NCBI GenBank assembly: GCA_036012905.1
Contig: DASCQF010000038.1
Location: forward strand, 62,001-126,000
Length of the DNA stretch: 64,000 nucleotides
Direction of reading: 5' to 3'
From: NP936 sp002726085
GTDB lineage: Bacteria; Acidobacteriota; Vicinamibacteria; Vicinamibacterales; UBA8438
This document shows, piece after piece, positions 22,723 through 31,837 of the stretch; position 1 is the stretch's first letter, and each line of letters starts with the position of its first letter. The position numbers and the translations under genes were made by a program. The notes under the pieces are model-generated. The model searched no databases and was not told the DNA's origin. It was given only the letters and a program-made list of their open reading frames with translations.

Positions 22723-23670
22723 ATGCGAACTGCCGATGGGCGTCCGCTGCTGTTGGCGGTCGTTGGGCCGACGGCTACCGGCAAGAGCGCCCTCGCGCTG
22801 TGGGTCGCGACGCAGTCTGGTGGCGAAATCGTCAACTGTGACTCGACGGCGGTCTATCGCGGATTCGACATCGGCACCGACAAGGTCCCCGTGCCGGAGC
22901 GATGCGGCATCCCGCACCATCTCATTGACGTTGCCGATCCGACCGAGATCTACACGGCTGCTCGTTACAGCCGGGATGCCTCACGCGTGGTGCGCGAGAT
23001 CACCGCCAGAGACCGACTGCCTGTGGTGGTGGGGGGCACGGGGCTCTATTTTCGGGCACTGACTCGCGGACTCTTCCCGGGGCCGGGGCGCGACCCGGTC
23101 TTGCGTGCCCGGCTCGGCCGCGTGGCGCGCCGTCGCGGTGTCGACGCGCTGCATCGGTGGCTGGGTCGTCACGACCCCGACTCGGCAAGACGCATTCAGG
23201 TGCGGGACGAGAAGCGGCTCATCCGTGCGCTCGAGGTGTTTCTGCTGACGGGGCGGACGCTGACAGACCACTTTGCCAGCACCCGGTCGCCGATCGATGA
23301 CTATGCGGTGGTGACCGTCGGCCTTCAGCTGTCGGGTGACGAGCTCCAGGCCCGGATCGCGCGCCGCGTCGACCAGCAGTTCGCCGACGGGTTGCTCGAC
23401 GAGATTCGTGGGTTGATGGCTGCCGGCGTGCCGCCCGATGCCGGCCCGCTCGGCGGGCTCGTCTACCGCCAGGCGATGGAGCACCTGCGGGGTGAGCGGG
23501 ACGAAGCGGCCACCCGTGAGCTGATCGTGCGCGAGAATCGCCGCTATGCGCGGCGCCAGTTGATCTGGTTCCGGAAAGAGCCTAACCTACAATGGCTCTC
23601 CGGCCCCGGCGAGCGCCTCGAGACCTGCCAGGCGGTCAGCCGGATACTCGATGTCGCCCGTCACCTGTGA
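22723..23670 (+). CDS. miaA: tRNA dimethylallyltransferase MiaA
   Basis: Transfers a dimethylallyl group to A37 of tRNAs reading UNN codons. I start at ATG 22723 (MRTADGRP); TTG 22708 would add five residues. The 315-residue protein has the P-loop GPTATGKSALA (about 14-24), NCDSTAVYRGFDIGTDK, the VVVGGTGLYFRAL motif, DEKRLIRALEVFLLTG and the C-terminal RRYARRQLIWFRKEPNLQWL. It abuts the dgt gene. Confidence 0.95.
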   Translation: MRTADGRPLLLAVVGPTATGKSALALWVATQSGGEIVNCDSTAVYRGFDIGTDKVPVPERCGIPHHLIDVADPTEIYTAARYSRDASRVVREITARDRLPVVVGGTGLYFRALTRGLFPGPGRDPVLRARLGRVARRRGVDALHRWLGRHDPDSARRIQVRDEKRLIRALEVFLLTGRTLTDHFASTRSPIDDYAVVTVGLQLSGDELQARIARRVDQQFADGLLDEIRGLMAAGVPPDAGPLGGLVYRQAMEHLRGERDEAATRELIVRENRRYARRQLIWFRKEPNLQWLSGPGERLETCQAVSRILDVARHL

Positions 23671-23738
23671 CCTCGACCCGTGACCTTTCCAATGAGCATG
23701 TCGGCGCGGCGGTTGGATGCGCTCGAGCTCCCGGGTCT

Positions 23739-24788
23739 GTGAGCATCCGAGCCGACCTGGAGGCGCGCGAGGCGGAGTATCTCGCCCCCTATGCTGCTCG
23801 AAGTCGCGACTCGCAGGGGCGGTTGCGGGCCGAGTCCGAGGACCCGATTCGTCCGGCATTCCAGCGGGACCGGGATCGCATCGTTCACAGTAAGGCGTTC
23901 CGCCGCCTGAAGCACAAGACTCAGGTATTCTTCGCTCCCACAGGAGACCATTATCGGACCCGGCTCACTCACACGCTCGAGGTGTCGCAAATCGCCAGGA
24001 CAGTGGCCAAGGTACTTCGTCTCAACGACGAGCTCACCGAAGCGATTGCCCTCGGGCACGATCTGGGACACACGCCGTTCGGGCACGCGGGTGAGAGCGT
24101 GCTGAACGCCCTGATGCCTGGCGGCTTCAGTCACTACGAGCAGAGCTTGCGGATCGTAGACGTCCTGGAGCAGGAGCGGAGAGGGCTGAATCTGACCTGG
24201 GAGGTGCGCGATGGTATCGCCAAGCACTCCAAGGGGAAGGACGGTGCGCCGATCGGAATACGGCCGTCACTGCGTGCCGCGACCCTCGAGGGGCAGGTGG
24301 CCCGGGTGGCGGATCTCGTTGCCTATGTGAACCACGACATCGACGATGCCGCTCGCGCGGGTGTGCTGAACACCGCCGACCTGCCAGACGAGGCGGTCGA
24401 GGTGCTGGGGCGCTCCTCTTCAGAGCGGATCGGCACCCTGGTCGCCGACGTGGTGGAACGGACGCTGGAAACGAGACCGGACATCGAGCTGCGCATGAGC
24501 GACGAGGTGCTGGCGGCCCTCCTCGATCTCCGGACATTCCTGTTCGACGCGGTCTACGAGAATCAGGTGGCGACGGCGGAGTTCAAGAAGGCCGAGGGTA
24601 TCCTCGGCGGGCTCTGGGAGCGGGTGCGACAGGAGCCTGAGGCGTTTCTCGATCTGCGCACGGTTCGCGAGGAGGGGATCGATGCCGCCAGCCGTGATTT
24701 CCTTGCCGGCATGACTGATCGGTTCGCAGTGGGCCTGTACGAGCGGTTGTTCATCCCCAAGCCCTGGGCGAGAACGACCAGATTGTAG
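23739..24788 (+). CDS. dgt: Deoxyguanosinetriphosphate triphosphohydrolase-like protein
   Basis: HD-domain nucleotidohydrolase that cleaves dNTPs to nucleoside and tripolyphosphate. Starting at GTG 23739 gives 349 residues opening SIRADLEAREAEYLAPYAAR, the usual family N-terminus. An alternative GTG at 23667 overlaps the miaA stop. Metal-binding residues are in RLTHTLEVSQIART and ALGHDLGHTPFGHAGE. Upstream FRRLKHKTQVFFAPTGDHYR and downstream RVADLVAYVNHDIDDA are also diagnostic. It ends before a promoter-bearing gap. Confidence 0.9.
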   Translation: MSIRADLEAREAEYLAPYAARSRDSQGRLRAESEDPIRPAFQRDRDRIVHSKAFRRLKHKTQVFFAPTGDHYRTRLTHTLEVSQIARTVAKVLRLNDELTEAIALGHDLGHTPFGHAGESVLNALMPGGFSHYEQSLRIVDVLEQERRGLNLTWEVRDGIAKHSKGKDGAPIGIRPSLRAATLEGQVARVADLVAYVNHDIDDAARAGVLNTADLPDEAVEVLGRSSSERIGTLVADVVERTLETRPDIELRMSDEVLAALLDLRTFLFDAVYENQVATAEFKKAEGILGGLWERVRQEPEAFLDLRTVREEGIDAASRDFLAGMTDRFAVGLYERLFIPKPWARTTRL

Positions 24789-24820
24789 TCGTTCATGTAC
24801 CGGAGCGGACGAAACGCGGA

Positions 24821-24829
24821 TGATATACT
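24821..24829 (+). promoter_or_regulatory. Extended -10 promoter for the DUF177-rpmF-plsX-fab genes
   Basis: TGATATACT matches TGnTATAMT. It lies about 80 bp before the DUF177 start and just after dgt. No -35 consensus was seen. A transcript from here could cover DUF177, rpmF, plsX and the fab genes, which follow on the same strand with short gaps. Confidence 0.5.
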
Positions 24830-24907
24830 CTAGGTTTGGTCCTGGTCCTGGTGACGCCTCCCCCGGTGGGAGGCTGTGCCTGACTGAGACGCGGGGCGCT
24901 CGCTTCG

Positions 24908-25429
24908 ATGATCCTCGACCTCCGCTCGATCAAGGGACAGCGAGAACGGGTCCGACGGACCTTCCCGGGGGACACGCTCAGCCAGGGTGGCGGCGATCAG
25001 TATAGGGTCGTCGACACCGCGACCCTCGACCTGGACATCCGCAAGGATGGCGGGAAGTATCGGGTGGTCGGTCGGCTCGAAGCGACACTCGAGCTCGGCT
25101 GTTGTCGGTGTCTCGAGTCACTCCCTTTGGTCGTGGGTGTAGACGTCGATCTGCTCTTTCTGCCGGTGTCGGATAACACCGGCGAAGGCGACTTCCAGAT
25201 CGAGGAGTCGGATCTGGGCACGGCGTTCTACCGGGACGATCAGATCGACCTGGCGCAGCTGATCCACGAGCAGTTTCAACTCGCGCTGCCGATGAAACCG
25301 CTCTGTCGTGACGATTGCCGCGGGTTGTGTCCAGTCTGTGGCGGCAACCGCAACACGACCACGTGTCAGTGCGTCGAACGGTGGGAGGATCCCAGGCTCG
25401 CCGTGCTGAAGAGCCTGAAGAGCGAGTAG
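24908..25429 (+). CDS. DUF177 (YceD-like) protein
   Basis: A 173-residue member of the DUF177/YceD family, normally encoded just before rpmF and implicated in 23S rRNA or large-subunit maturation. The body is beta-rich, with CCRCLESLPLVVGVDVDLLF near residue 61. The C-terminus carries a zinc-binding-like cluster, CRDDCRGLCPVCGGNRNTTT and a following Cys. It begins MILDLRSIKGQRERVRR. The rpmF gene follows after 51 bp, the usual pairing. Confidence 0.88.
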   Translation: MILDLRSIKGQRERVRRTFPGDTLSQGGGDQYRVVDTATLDLDIRKDGGKYRVVGRLEATLELGCCRCLESLPLVVGVDVDLLFLPVSDNTGEGDFQIEESDLGTAFYRDDQIDLAQLIHEQFQLALPMKPLCRDDCRGLCPVCGGNRNTTTCQCVERWEDPRLAVLKSLKSE

Positions 25430-25480
25430 GACGCGGACGGCCCCGAGGGTGGGCCACGGGCAGGACGAGAGGATTCGACA

Positions 25481-25663
25481 ATGGCTAATCCGAAACGGCG
25501 GCACTCCAAGTCTCGCACGGCGAAGCGGCGCACGCACCAAAGCCTCGACCCGGTTGTGCTCGGCGAGTGTCCGCAGTGTCACGAGCGGAAACCGTCTCAT
25601 CAGGTGTGTCCACATTGCGGGTATTACCGGGGACGACAGGTCCGGCCGATCAAGGACGTCTAG
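25481..25663 (+). CDS. rpmF: 50S ribosomal protein L32
   Basis: Small large-subunit ribosomal protein, 60 residues: a basic N-terminus MANPKRRHSKSRTAKRR followed by the Zn-ribbon form of L32 with ECPQCHERKPSHQVCPHCGY (four cysteines present). It sits between DUF177 and plsX as in many bacteria. Confidence 0.97.
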   Translation: MANPKRRHSKSRTAKRRTHQSLDPVVLGECPQCHERKPSHQVCPHCGYYRGRQVRPIKDV

Positions 25664-25686
25664 TCCATCCACAGCAGCTATCAGCG

Positions 25687-26733
25687 GTGACCAGCAGGCA
25701 ACCGGTGAAGGCGGGGGCACGCCGGCCGCGTGTCGCAGTCGATGCCACTGGAGGCGACTTCGCGCCCCGCAACATCGTCGACGGGGCGTTGGTGGCTGCC
25801 CGGCACCTGGATGTAGGCGTCATCCTGCTTGGGGCCCGCGAACTGTTGCGTGACGAGTTGCGGCGGCACGGCGATGCGGCCAGGTTGGACGTCACGGTGG
25901 TGGACGCGCCGGAGACAATCGGCATGCAGGAGTCGCCCGCGGCCGCCTTGCGACGGAAACCGAGGGCAGCGGTCCGCGTGGCAGCGGGCATGGTGGCAGA
26001 CGGGGAGGCGGTGGCGCTTTTCAGCGCCGGGAACACCGGAGCGACGATGCTTGCGGCGCACGGGGCGTTTGGCTGCTTGGAGGGAGTGGACCGCCCGGCG
26101 CTGGCCACCACCATACCGACAGCGGGACGCGGTGCCGTGCTGCTGGATTCGGGGGCGAATGTCGAGTGTCGCCCGCAGCACCTCCTGCAGTTCGCGGCGA
26201 TGGGTGTCGCGTATGCGCGGACCGTGCTGGGCGTGCCTGAGCCGAAGGTGGGGTTGCTCTCGATCGGTGAGGAGGAGACGAAGGGCAACGATTTGACCCG
26301 TGAGGCGCATCAGTTGCTGCGTGGCAGTCGGTTGCGTTTCATTGGCAACGTCGAGGCGCGTGATCTGTATGGAGGGCAGGCCGAGGTCATCGTCTGTGAC
26401 GGCTTCACCGGTAACATCGCGCTCAAGGTGAGCGAAGGACTGGTCGAGGTGGTCGAAGGATTTCTGCGGGACGAGCTCAAGCGGACGTTTAGCACCCGGG
26501 TCGGGTCCGTGCTGTCTCGCCGCGCGTTTCGGCGGTTTCGCCGGCGGGTCGACTACTCCGAGGTTGGCGGCGCCCCGCTGCTCGGGTTGTCCGGACTGTG
26601 CATCGTTGGGCATGGGCGCTCGTCGGCCAAGGCCGTGCGTAACGCGGTGGCGATGGCTCATCGCTTCGCGACGGGGGAGATGCTTGCCGGGATTGCGCGG
26701 GAGTTACAAACCGCAACCGTGATGCACGGCTAG
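25687..26733 (+). CDS. plsX: Phosphate acyltransferase PlsX
   Basis: Converts acyl-ACP to acyl-phosphate, the first commitment to phospholipid. The start is uncertain: GTG 25687 (used, 348 residues) or GTG 25705; neither has a strong ribosome site. Family signatures are VAVDATGGDFAPRNIVDGAL near the N-terminus, the FSAGNTGATMLAAHGAFG segment, KVGLLSIGEEETKGN, and VIVCDGFTGNIALKVSEGLV. Position between rpmF and fabD is canonical. Confidence 0.94.
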   Translation: MTSRQPVKAGARRPRVAVDATGGDFAPRNIVDGALVAARHLDVGVILLGARELLRDELRRHGDAARLDVTVVDAPETIGMQESPAAALRRKPRAAVRVAAGMVADGEAVALFSAGNTGATMLAAHGAFGCLEGVDRPALATTIPTAGRGAVLLDSGANVECRPQHLLQFAAMGVAYARTVLGVPEPKVGLLSIGEEETKGNDLTREAHQLLRGSRLRFIGNVEARDLYGGQAEVIVCDGFTGNIALKVSEGLVEVVEGFLRDELKRTFSTRVGSVLSRRAFRRFRRRVDYSEVGGAPLLGLSGLCIVGHGRSSAKAVRNAVAMAHRFATGEMLAGIARELQTATVMHG

Positions 26734-26749
26734 CGGACGAGTTGAGTCG

Positions 26750-27679
26750 ATGATCGCGTTTGTCTTTCCGGGGCAGGGAGCGCAGCAGGTCGGGATGGGG
26801 CGGGCGCTGGCAGACCGGTTTCCTGAGTGTCTCGAGACGTTCGACCAGGCCGATGCCGCGCTCGGCATGTCCATCAGCCGACTCTGCTTCGAAGGTCCGG
26901 CAGAACGACTGATGTTGACCGAGCACGCGCAGCCGGCGCTCGTCGCCGTGTCCACCGCTGCGGCGCGGGCCCTGATGGCACGGGGCGTTCAGCCGACCCT
27001 CCTCGCCGGGCACAGCCTTGGCGAGTACTCGGCGCACGTGGCGGCCGGAACGCTGGCGTTCGCCGATGCCATGCGGACCGTCCGGAACCGCGGGCGCTAC
27101 ATGCAGGAGGCGGTGCCAGTAGGGGACGGCGCCATGGCGGCGGTGCTTGGCCTGGACGCCGAGTTGGTGGCCCAGGCCTGCGACGAGACGGCGTGCGGAC
27201 AGATTGTGAGTCCGGCCAACCTGAATGCGCCTGGGCAGACCGTGATCGCCGGTGTGCGCGCGGCGGTGGAGCGAGCCGGTGCCCGGGCCAAGGAGTTGGG
27301 CGCCAGACGTATCGTATCACTGGCCGTGAGCGCACCGTTTCACTGCGCTCTGATGCAACCTGCCGCCGACCGCCTGGCCCCGGACCTCCACGGATTGGTG
27401 GTGTCGGACCCGACAGTCCCGGTGGTGGCGAACCTGGACGCGGAGCCGAAACGGGATGGGGCCGCGTCATTGGCGGCGCTGGTCGGGCAGGTCACCGCGC
27501 CGGTCCAGTGGGAGCGGGTTGTGCGTCGCCTTGCATCGGAGGGCGTCGACACGTATGTTGAGGTGGGTCCAGGTTCGGTGCTGAGCGGGCTCATCCGGAA
27601 GATCGTACGCGGCGCCCGTGTCCTGTCCGTTTCCGATCCCGAGGGCGTCGATAGCGCGGTGTCGATGCTGGGGTCTTGA
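26750..27679 (+). CDS. fabD: Malonyl-CoA:ACP transacylase
   Basis: Loads malonyl groups onto ACP for fatty acid elongation. The 309-residue protein opens with FVFPGQGAQQVGMGRAL. The nucleophile serine lies in LLAGHSLGEYSAHVAAGTL (around residue 88), the arginine in MRTVRNRGRYMQEAVP and the histidine in SAPFHCALMQPAADRL. PVVANLDAEPKRDG and YVEVGPGSVLSGLIRKI complete the fold. plsX, fabG, acpP and fabF flank it in one direction. Confidence 0.96.
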   Translation: MIAFVFPGQGAQQVGMGRALADRFPECLETFDQADAALGMSISRLCFEGPAERLMLTEHAQPALVAVSTAAARALMARGVQPTLLAGHSLGEYSAHVAAGTLAFADAMRTVRNRGRYMQEAVPVGDGAMAAVLGLDAELVAQACDETACGQIVSPANLNAPGQTVIAGVRAAVERAGARAKELGARRIVSLAVSAPFHCALMQPAADRLAPDLHGLVVSDPTVPVVANLDAEPKRDGAASLAALVGQVTAPVQWERVVRRLASEGVDTYVEVGPGSVLSGLIRKIVRGARVLSVSDPEGVDSAVSMLGS

Positions 27680-27690
27680 CGGGGGGAGAC

Positions 27691-28431
27691 ATGAGAAGTC
27701 TGCATGATCGGGTCGCGATCGTGACGGGGGCCTCACGAGGTATCGGTCGCGCCGTGGCGCGGCACTTGGGCGCCGCGGGTGCGGCGGTCGTGGCGGGCGC
27801 ACGAGAGCAGCACGCCGAGTCGGTGGTCGCGGAGATTCGAGAGGCTGGAGGTCGGGCCGTCGCCGTGTCGGTGGACGTGACAGATGTCGCCCGGATCGAG
27901 GCCATGGTGCGGACCGCGCGCGCCGAGTTTGGCCGAATCGACGTGTTGGTGAACAATGCCGGCATCGTGCGCGACCAACTGGCCATGCGGATGACCCCGG
28001 CTGATTGGGACGCGGTCGTTGCGACGAATCTGACCGCGGCGTTCGCCTGTGCGCACGCGGTGTTACGCCCGATGCTCAAGCAGCGGAGTGGCCGTATCAT
28101 CAGTGTCGGCTCCGTGGTTGGGCAGATGGGAAATGCGGGGCAGGTCAACTACGCGGCGTCGAAGGCGGGGTTGGTCGGGTTCTCGAAGGCGCTGGCTCGC
28201 GAAGTGGCTTCACGCGGCATCACCGTGAACGTGGTGTCGCCGGGTATGATCGAGACTGATATGACTGCGGGGCTTGATGACGCGGCCCAAGCGGCGATGC
28301 TCGCGCAGATTCCGTTGGGCCGGTTGGGGTCGACCGATGATGTGGCTGCGGCGGTCGAGTTCCTCGCGTCCGACGAGGCGGCGTATATTACAGGGCACGT
28401 GTTGGCGGTGAACGGTGGCATGTACATGTAG
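27691..28431 (+). CDS. fabG: 3-oxoacyl-ACP reductase FabG
   Basis: NADPH-dependent ketoreductase of the elongation cycle, SDR family. I start at ATG 27691, preceded by GGGGGGAG at ideal spacing, giving 246 residues; the overlapping TTG at 27676 is not needed. NADP motif GASRGIG (residues 11-17), NNAGIVRDQLAMRM near 90, the catalytic serine in ISVGSVVGQMGNAGQ and the YAASK tetrad near 151-155 are all present. It ends HVLAVNGGMYM, typical of FabG. Confidence 0.97.
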   Translation: MRSLHDRVAIVTGASRGIGRAVARHLGAAGAAVVAGAREQHAESVVAEIREAGGRAVAVSVDVTDVARIEAMVRTARAEFGRIDVLVNNAGIVRDQLAMRMTPADWDAVVATNLTAAFACAHAVLRPMLKQRSGRIISVGSVVGQMGNAGQVNYAASKAGLVGFSKALAREVASRGITVNVVSPGMIETDMTAGLDDAAQAAMLAQIPLGRLGSTDDVAAAVEFLASDEAAYITGHVLAVNGGMYM

Positions 28432-28441
28432 GAGGCATTGA

Positions 28442-28678
28442 ATGGCCGTTGCTGAGAAGGTAAAGAACATCATCGTGGAGCAACTCGGTGTTGACGAGGA
28501 GGAAGTCACCTCGGACGCATCCTTCGTGGACGACCTCGGGGCGGATTCGCTCGACACCGTGGAGCTGGTGATGGCGTTCGAGGAGGAATTCGGGCTCGAG
28601 ATATCGGATGAGGATGCGGAGAAGATCACCCGCGTCAAGGAAGCTGTGAACTACATCGAGTCGCACTCAAAAAAATAG
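28442..28678 (+). CDS. acpP: Acyl carrier protein
   Basis: Carries growing acyl chains on a phosphopantetheine arm. 78 residues, acidic, with the attachment serine at position 36 in DLGADSLDTVELVMAFEEEF. AGGAGG-like sequence precedes the ATG. It lies between fabG and fabF as in most bacteria. Its acyl forms also feed LpxA in the lipid A block of this window. Confidence 0.98.
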   Translation: MAVAEKVKNIIVEQLGVDEEEVTSDASFVDDLGADSLDTVELVMAFEEEFGLEISDEDAEKITRVKEAVNYIESHSKK

Positions 28679-28705
28679 GGAGCGGCTCCTACCCCGGGAG
28701 TAACT

Positions 28706-29947
28706 GTGAGCAGGCGGGTCGTGGTCACGGGCGTTGGCCTGGTGTCGTCGCTCGGAGTCGGAACATCGGAGACGTGGGACGCGGTGTGTGCGGGCAAGAG
28801 CGGGATCGCTCCGATCACGCGCTTCGATGCGTCCGCATACACCGTGCGGATCGCGGGCGAAGTCCGAGACTTCGACCCGCTGATGTTCGTGGCCAAGAAA
28901 GACGTCAAGAAGATGGACGTCTTCATTCAATACGCCATTGCCGCCGCGGAGTTCGCGCGCGCCGACGCCGGTTTGGAAGTGACGCCGGAGATGGCGCCGC
29001 GCGTGGGTGTCTTCCTCGCCTCCGGCATCGGTGGATTCAGCACAATCGAGCGCGAGCATCGTGCGTTGCTGAACGGCGGGCCACGCAAGATCTCCCCGTT
29101 CTTCATCCCGGCGTCGATCATCAACCTGGCCGCGGGACAGGTCTCGATCCGGCTGGGCGCCAAAGGACCGAATTCGGCTACGTGCACCGCCTGTTCCGCA
29201 TCCGCGCATGCAGTGGGCGACGCCTTCGAGGTGATTCGACGTGGTGCCGCCGATGTGATGGTGGCCGGAGGGTCTGAGGCGGCCATCACCCCGCTGGGGG
29301 TCGGCGGATTTGCTGCCATGCGCGCGCTCTCGACCCGTAATGACGAGCCCACGCGGGCGTGCCGACCGTTTGACCGCGAGCGGGACGGGTTCATCATCGG
29401 TGAAGGGGCGGGCGTGATCGTTCTGGAGGAGCACGACCGGGCAATCAGTCGGGGTGCATCGGTTTACGCCGAGCTGGTGGGCTACGGGATGTCGGCCGAT
29501 GCCTTTCACGTGACAGCGCCGGCCGAGGACGGCAATGGCGCCCAGCGTGTAATGTGCGCCGCCATCGACCAGGCCGGGATCAGTCCGGACCAGGTTGATT
29601 ACATCAACGCCCACGGCACCTCGACCCCGTTCAACGACCGCATCGAGACACTGGCCATCAAGCGGTGCTTCGGTGACCATGCGCACAAGCTTGCGATCTC
29701 TTCCACCAAGTCGATGACCGGCCACACGCTGGGTGCGGCCGGTGGGATTGAGGCGGGGATCGCCGCGTTGACCGTCCGCGAACAGGTGATTCCCCCGACC
29801 GTCAACCTCGAGAACCCCGACCCGGACTGCGACCTGGACTACGTCCCCATCGTGAAGCGGTCCGCCACGATCGACTACGCCCTGTCGAATTCGTTCGGCT
29901 TCGGGGGCACCAACGCGTCTCTGCTGTTCAAGCGCTACGACGGGTAA
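28706..29947 (+). CDS. fabF: 3-oxoacyl-ACP synthase II (FabF)
   Basis: Condensing enzyme of fatty acid elongation. GTG start, 413 residues. The catalytic triad is visible: Cys163 in SATCTACSASAHAVGDAF, His in INAHGTSTPFNDRIE, and His in SMTGHTLGAAGGIEAG. The GGTNASLLFKR ending is typical. Ribosome site is weak (GGGAGTAACT). It closes the fab cluster; etfB follows after about 50 bp. Confidence 0.97.
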   Translation: MSRRVVVTGVGLVSSLGVGTSETWDAVCAGKSGIAPITRFDASAYTVRIAGEVRDFDPLMFVAKKDVKKMDVFIQYAIAAAEFARADAGLEVTPEMAPRVGVFLASGIGGFSTIEREHRALLNGGPRKISPFFIPASIINLAAGQVSIRLGAKGPNSATCTACSASAHAVGDAFEVIRRGAADVMVAGGSEAAITPLGVGGFAAMRALSTRNDEPTRACRPFDRERDGFIIGEGAGVIVLEEHDRAISRGASVYAELVGYGMSADAFHVTAPAEDGNGAQRVMCAAIDQAGISPDQVDYINAHGTSTPFNDRIETLAIKRCFGDHAHKLAISSTKSMTGHTLGAAGGIEAGIAALTVREQVIPPTVNLENPDPDCDLDYVPIVKRSATIDYALSNSFGFGGTNASLLFKRYDG

Positions 29948-29995
29948 CGCGTCTACTGGACGCCGCTGTCGGACGTCACCAGACAAGAGGAATCG

Positions 29996-30757
29996 ATGAA
30001 GATTGCCGTCTGTCTCAAGCAGGTCGTGACGCGCGACTGGCCGTTGCGTGTCGATGATGCCCGAACCTGGGTGCAGGACCGCGATGCCAGTTTCGAGATG
30101 AATGAGCCCGATGCATACGCGCTGGAGGAGGCGTTGCGGCTGAAGGAGCAGCATGGCGGCGAAGTGGTCGTCTGCTCGGCCGGTCCGGCCCGCGTGTCCC
30201 AGGTCATTCGGGAGGCGCTGGCGCGGGGGGCGGACCGGGCGATCAGGGTCGAGAGTGATGTCCTGGCGGCCGCCGACGGCGGCATGGTGGCCGAGGCGTT
30301 GGCGGTGGCGATTCGGGACGAGGGATTCGACCTGGTGCTGACTGGGCTCCAGTCCGACGACCAGGGCTTTGCGCAGACCGGCGTGGTGCTGGCCGAGTTG
30401 CTGGGAATTCCGCATGCGACCATCATCATGGAGGTGCAGGTCTCCGACGGGCGGTTGCGTGTAAAGCGCGAGCTCGAGGGCGGCTGGTTCCAGTGGGTCT
30501 CGATGCCCTCCCCGGCACTGCTGACGATCCAGAGCGGGATCAACCAGCTGCGATACGCCACGCTGAAGGGGATCATGGCGGCCAAGAAGAAGGAGGTCCG
30601 GGTGGCCCAGCCGCCAGCGGACCTGACGCCCCATCACGAGATTCTGGAGCTGTATGTGCCGGAGAAGGGGAAACAGACACGGTTGATCGAGGGAGCCCCG
30701 ACCGAGGCCGCCGCCGAGCTGGTGCGCGTCCTCCGCGAAGAAGCGCGGGTTATCTGA
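29996..30757 (+). CDS. etfB: Electron transfer flavoprotein beta subunit
   Basis: Small subunit of ETF, the soluble electron carrier from acyl-CoA dehydrogenases to the quinone pool. 253 residues, starting MKIAVCLKQV with GAGGAA upstream. Diagnostic sequences are NEPDAYALEEALRLKE, ARGADRAIRVESD and DLVLTGLQSDDQGFAQTG. VKRELEGGWFQWVSMPSPALL and GIMAAKKKEV complete the AMP-site region. etfA and ETF-QO follow. Confidence 0.95.
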   Translation: MKIAVCLKQVVTRDWPLRVDDARTWVQDRDASFEMNEPDAYALEEALRLKEQHGGEVVVCSAGPARVSQVIREALARGADRAIRVESDVLAAADGGMVAEALAVAIRDEGFDLVLTGLQSDDQGFAQTGVVLAELLGIPHATIIMEVQVSDGRLRVKRELEGGWFQWVSMPSPALLTIQSGINQLRYATLKGIMAAKKKEVRVAQPPADLTPHHEILELYVPEKGKQTRLIEGAPTEAAAELVRVLREEARVI

Positions 30758-30765
30758 CGTACGAA

Positions 30766-30815
30766 GGAGACTGGAGGCAGGAGGCAGGAGAAGCCGGAGG
30801 GCTTCGCCTGCATCT
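30766..30815. repeat. CAGGAG run with GAAGCC/GGCTTC hairpin between etfB and etfA
   Basis: GGAGACTGGAGGCAGGAGGCAGGAG followed by GAAGCCGGAGGGCTTCGCCT. The cap can form a 6-bp stem with a GGAG loop. This copy is almost identical to the one at 13894-13951, 17 kb away, although neighbouring genes are unrelated. Confidence 0.85.
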
Positions 30816-30861
30816 CTTGTGTCGTGCTGAATCCCGAAGCGTGTAGCCAAGAGTAAAACAC

Positions 30862-31827
30862 ATGATTCTAGTCATAGCCGAGCAACGAGACGGGGTGCTG
30901 AACAGAGCAAGCTGGGAGGCGATCGTGGCCGCCCAGCAGACCGGGCAGCCGGTTCAGGTGGCGGTGGCGGGTGTCTCGCTGGCGGCGGTCGCCTCAGAGC
31001 TGGCCGCGGCCGATGTCGAGGCGGTGCTCACGGTTGAGCACCCGGCGCTGGAGTCCTACACCGCGGACGGGTTCGTCACGGCCTTTGCCGATGTGGTCAC
31101 CGGGACGCAGCCGGACCTGGTGTTTCTGACGCACACCTATCAGACCCGGGAGTTTGCGCCGACGCTTGCCGCGCGTCTCGGACGCTCGCTCATCACTGAT
31201 TGCATTGCGGTCAAGCAGCGAGACAACCGTCTCGTATTCGTCAGGCCGATGTTTCAGGGCAAGTTTGTGGCCGATGTGGCGCCGACCGGCCCGGCTCCCT
31301 ATTTTGCCAGCTTCCAGGTCGGCGCGTTCCGACCCGACGCGCTGACGCGCGGCGCATCGGCGGCCGACGTTCGTGCCCGAGAGGTCACGATCGACGCCGG
31401 TGCGATTCGTCAGACGGTTGAGCCGCCCTTCCAGGAAGCCAAGCGGGCCGTCGACTTGACGCAGGCGGAGCGGATCGTGGCCGTCGGCCGTGGCATCAAG
31501 GCCCAGGAACACCTCACACTGGTCGAGACTCTGGCCACGGCGCTCGGGGCCGAGGTTGCGGCCTCGCGGCCAATCTGCGATTCGGGCTGGTTGCCGATGG
31601 ACCGCCAGGTCGGGAGCTCAGGGCAGACCGTGTCGCCCAAGCTCTACCTCGCGCTTGGTGTTTCAGGCGCCATTCAGCACTTGGTAGGCATGAAGGGGTC
31701 GCGCACCATTGTGGCGATCAACAAAGATGCCGAGGCCCCCATCTTCGAGGTGGCGGACTTCGGTATCGTGGGCGACCTGTTCGAGGTCGTGCCGGCCCTC
31801 ATTTCCGCCCTCGACTCTGACTCCTGA
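30862..31827 (+). CDS. etfA: Electron transfer flavoprotein alpha subunit
   Basis: FAD-binding subunit of ETF. 321 residues from ATG 30862. The C-terminal FAD domain is clear: ERIVAVGRGIKAQEHLTLVE, ASRPICDSGWLPMDRQVGSS, TVSPKLYLALGVSGAIQHLV and IVAINKDAEAPIFEVADFGI, ending LFEVVPALISAL. These are signature stretches for alpha subunits. It is separated from etfB by a repeat and stops just before the strong GAGGAGG site of the next gene. Confidence 0.96.
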   Translation: MILVIAEQRDGVLNRASWEAIVAAQQTGQPVQVAVAGVSLAAVASELAAADVEAVLTVEHPALESYTADGFVTAFADVVTGTQPDLVFLTHTYQTREFAPTLAARLGRSLITDCIAVKQRDNRLVFVRPMFQGKFVADVAPTGPAPYFASFQVGAFRPDALTRGASAADVRAREVTIDAGAIRQTVEPPFQEAKRAVDLTQAERIVAVGRGIKAQEHLTLVETLATALGAEVAASRPICDSGWLPMDRQVGSSGQTVSPKLYLALGVSGAIQHLVGMKGSRTIVAINKDAEAPIFEVADFGIVGDLFEVVPALISALDSDS

Positions 31828-31837
31828 GGAGGATGGT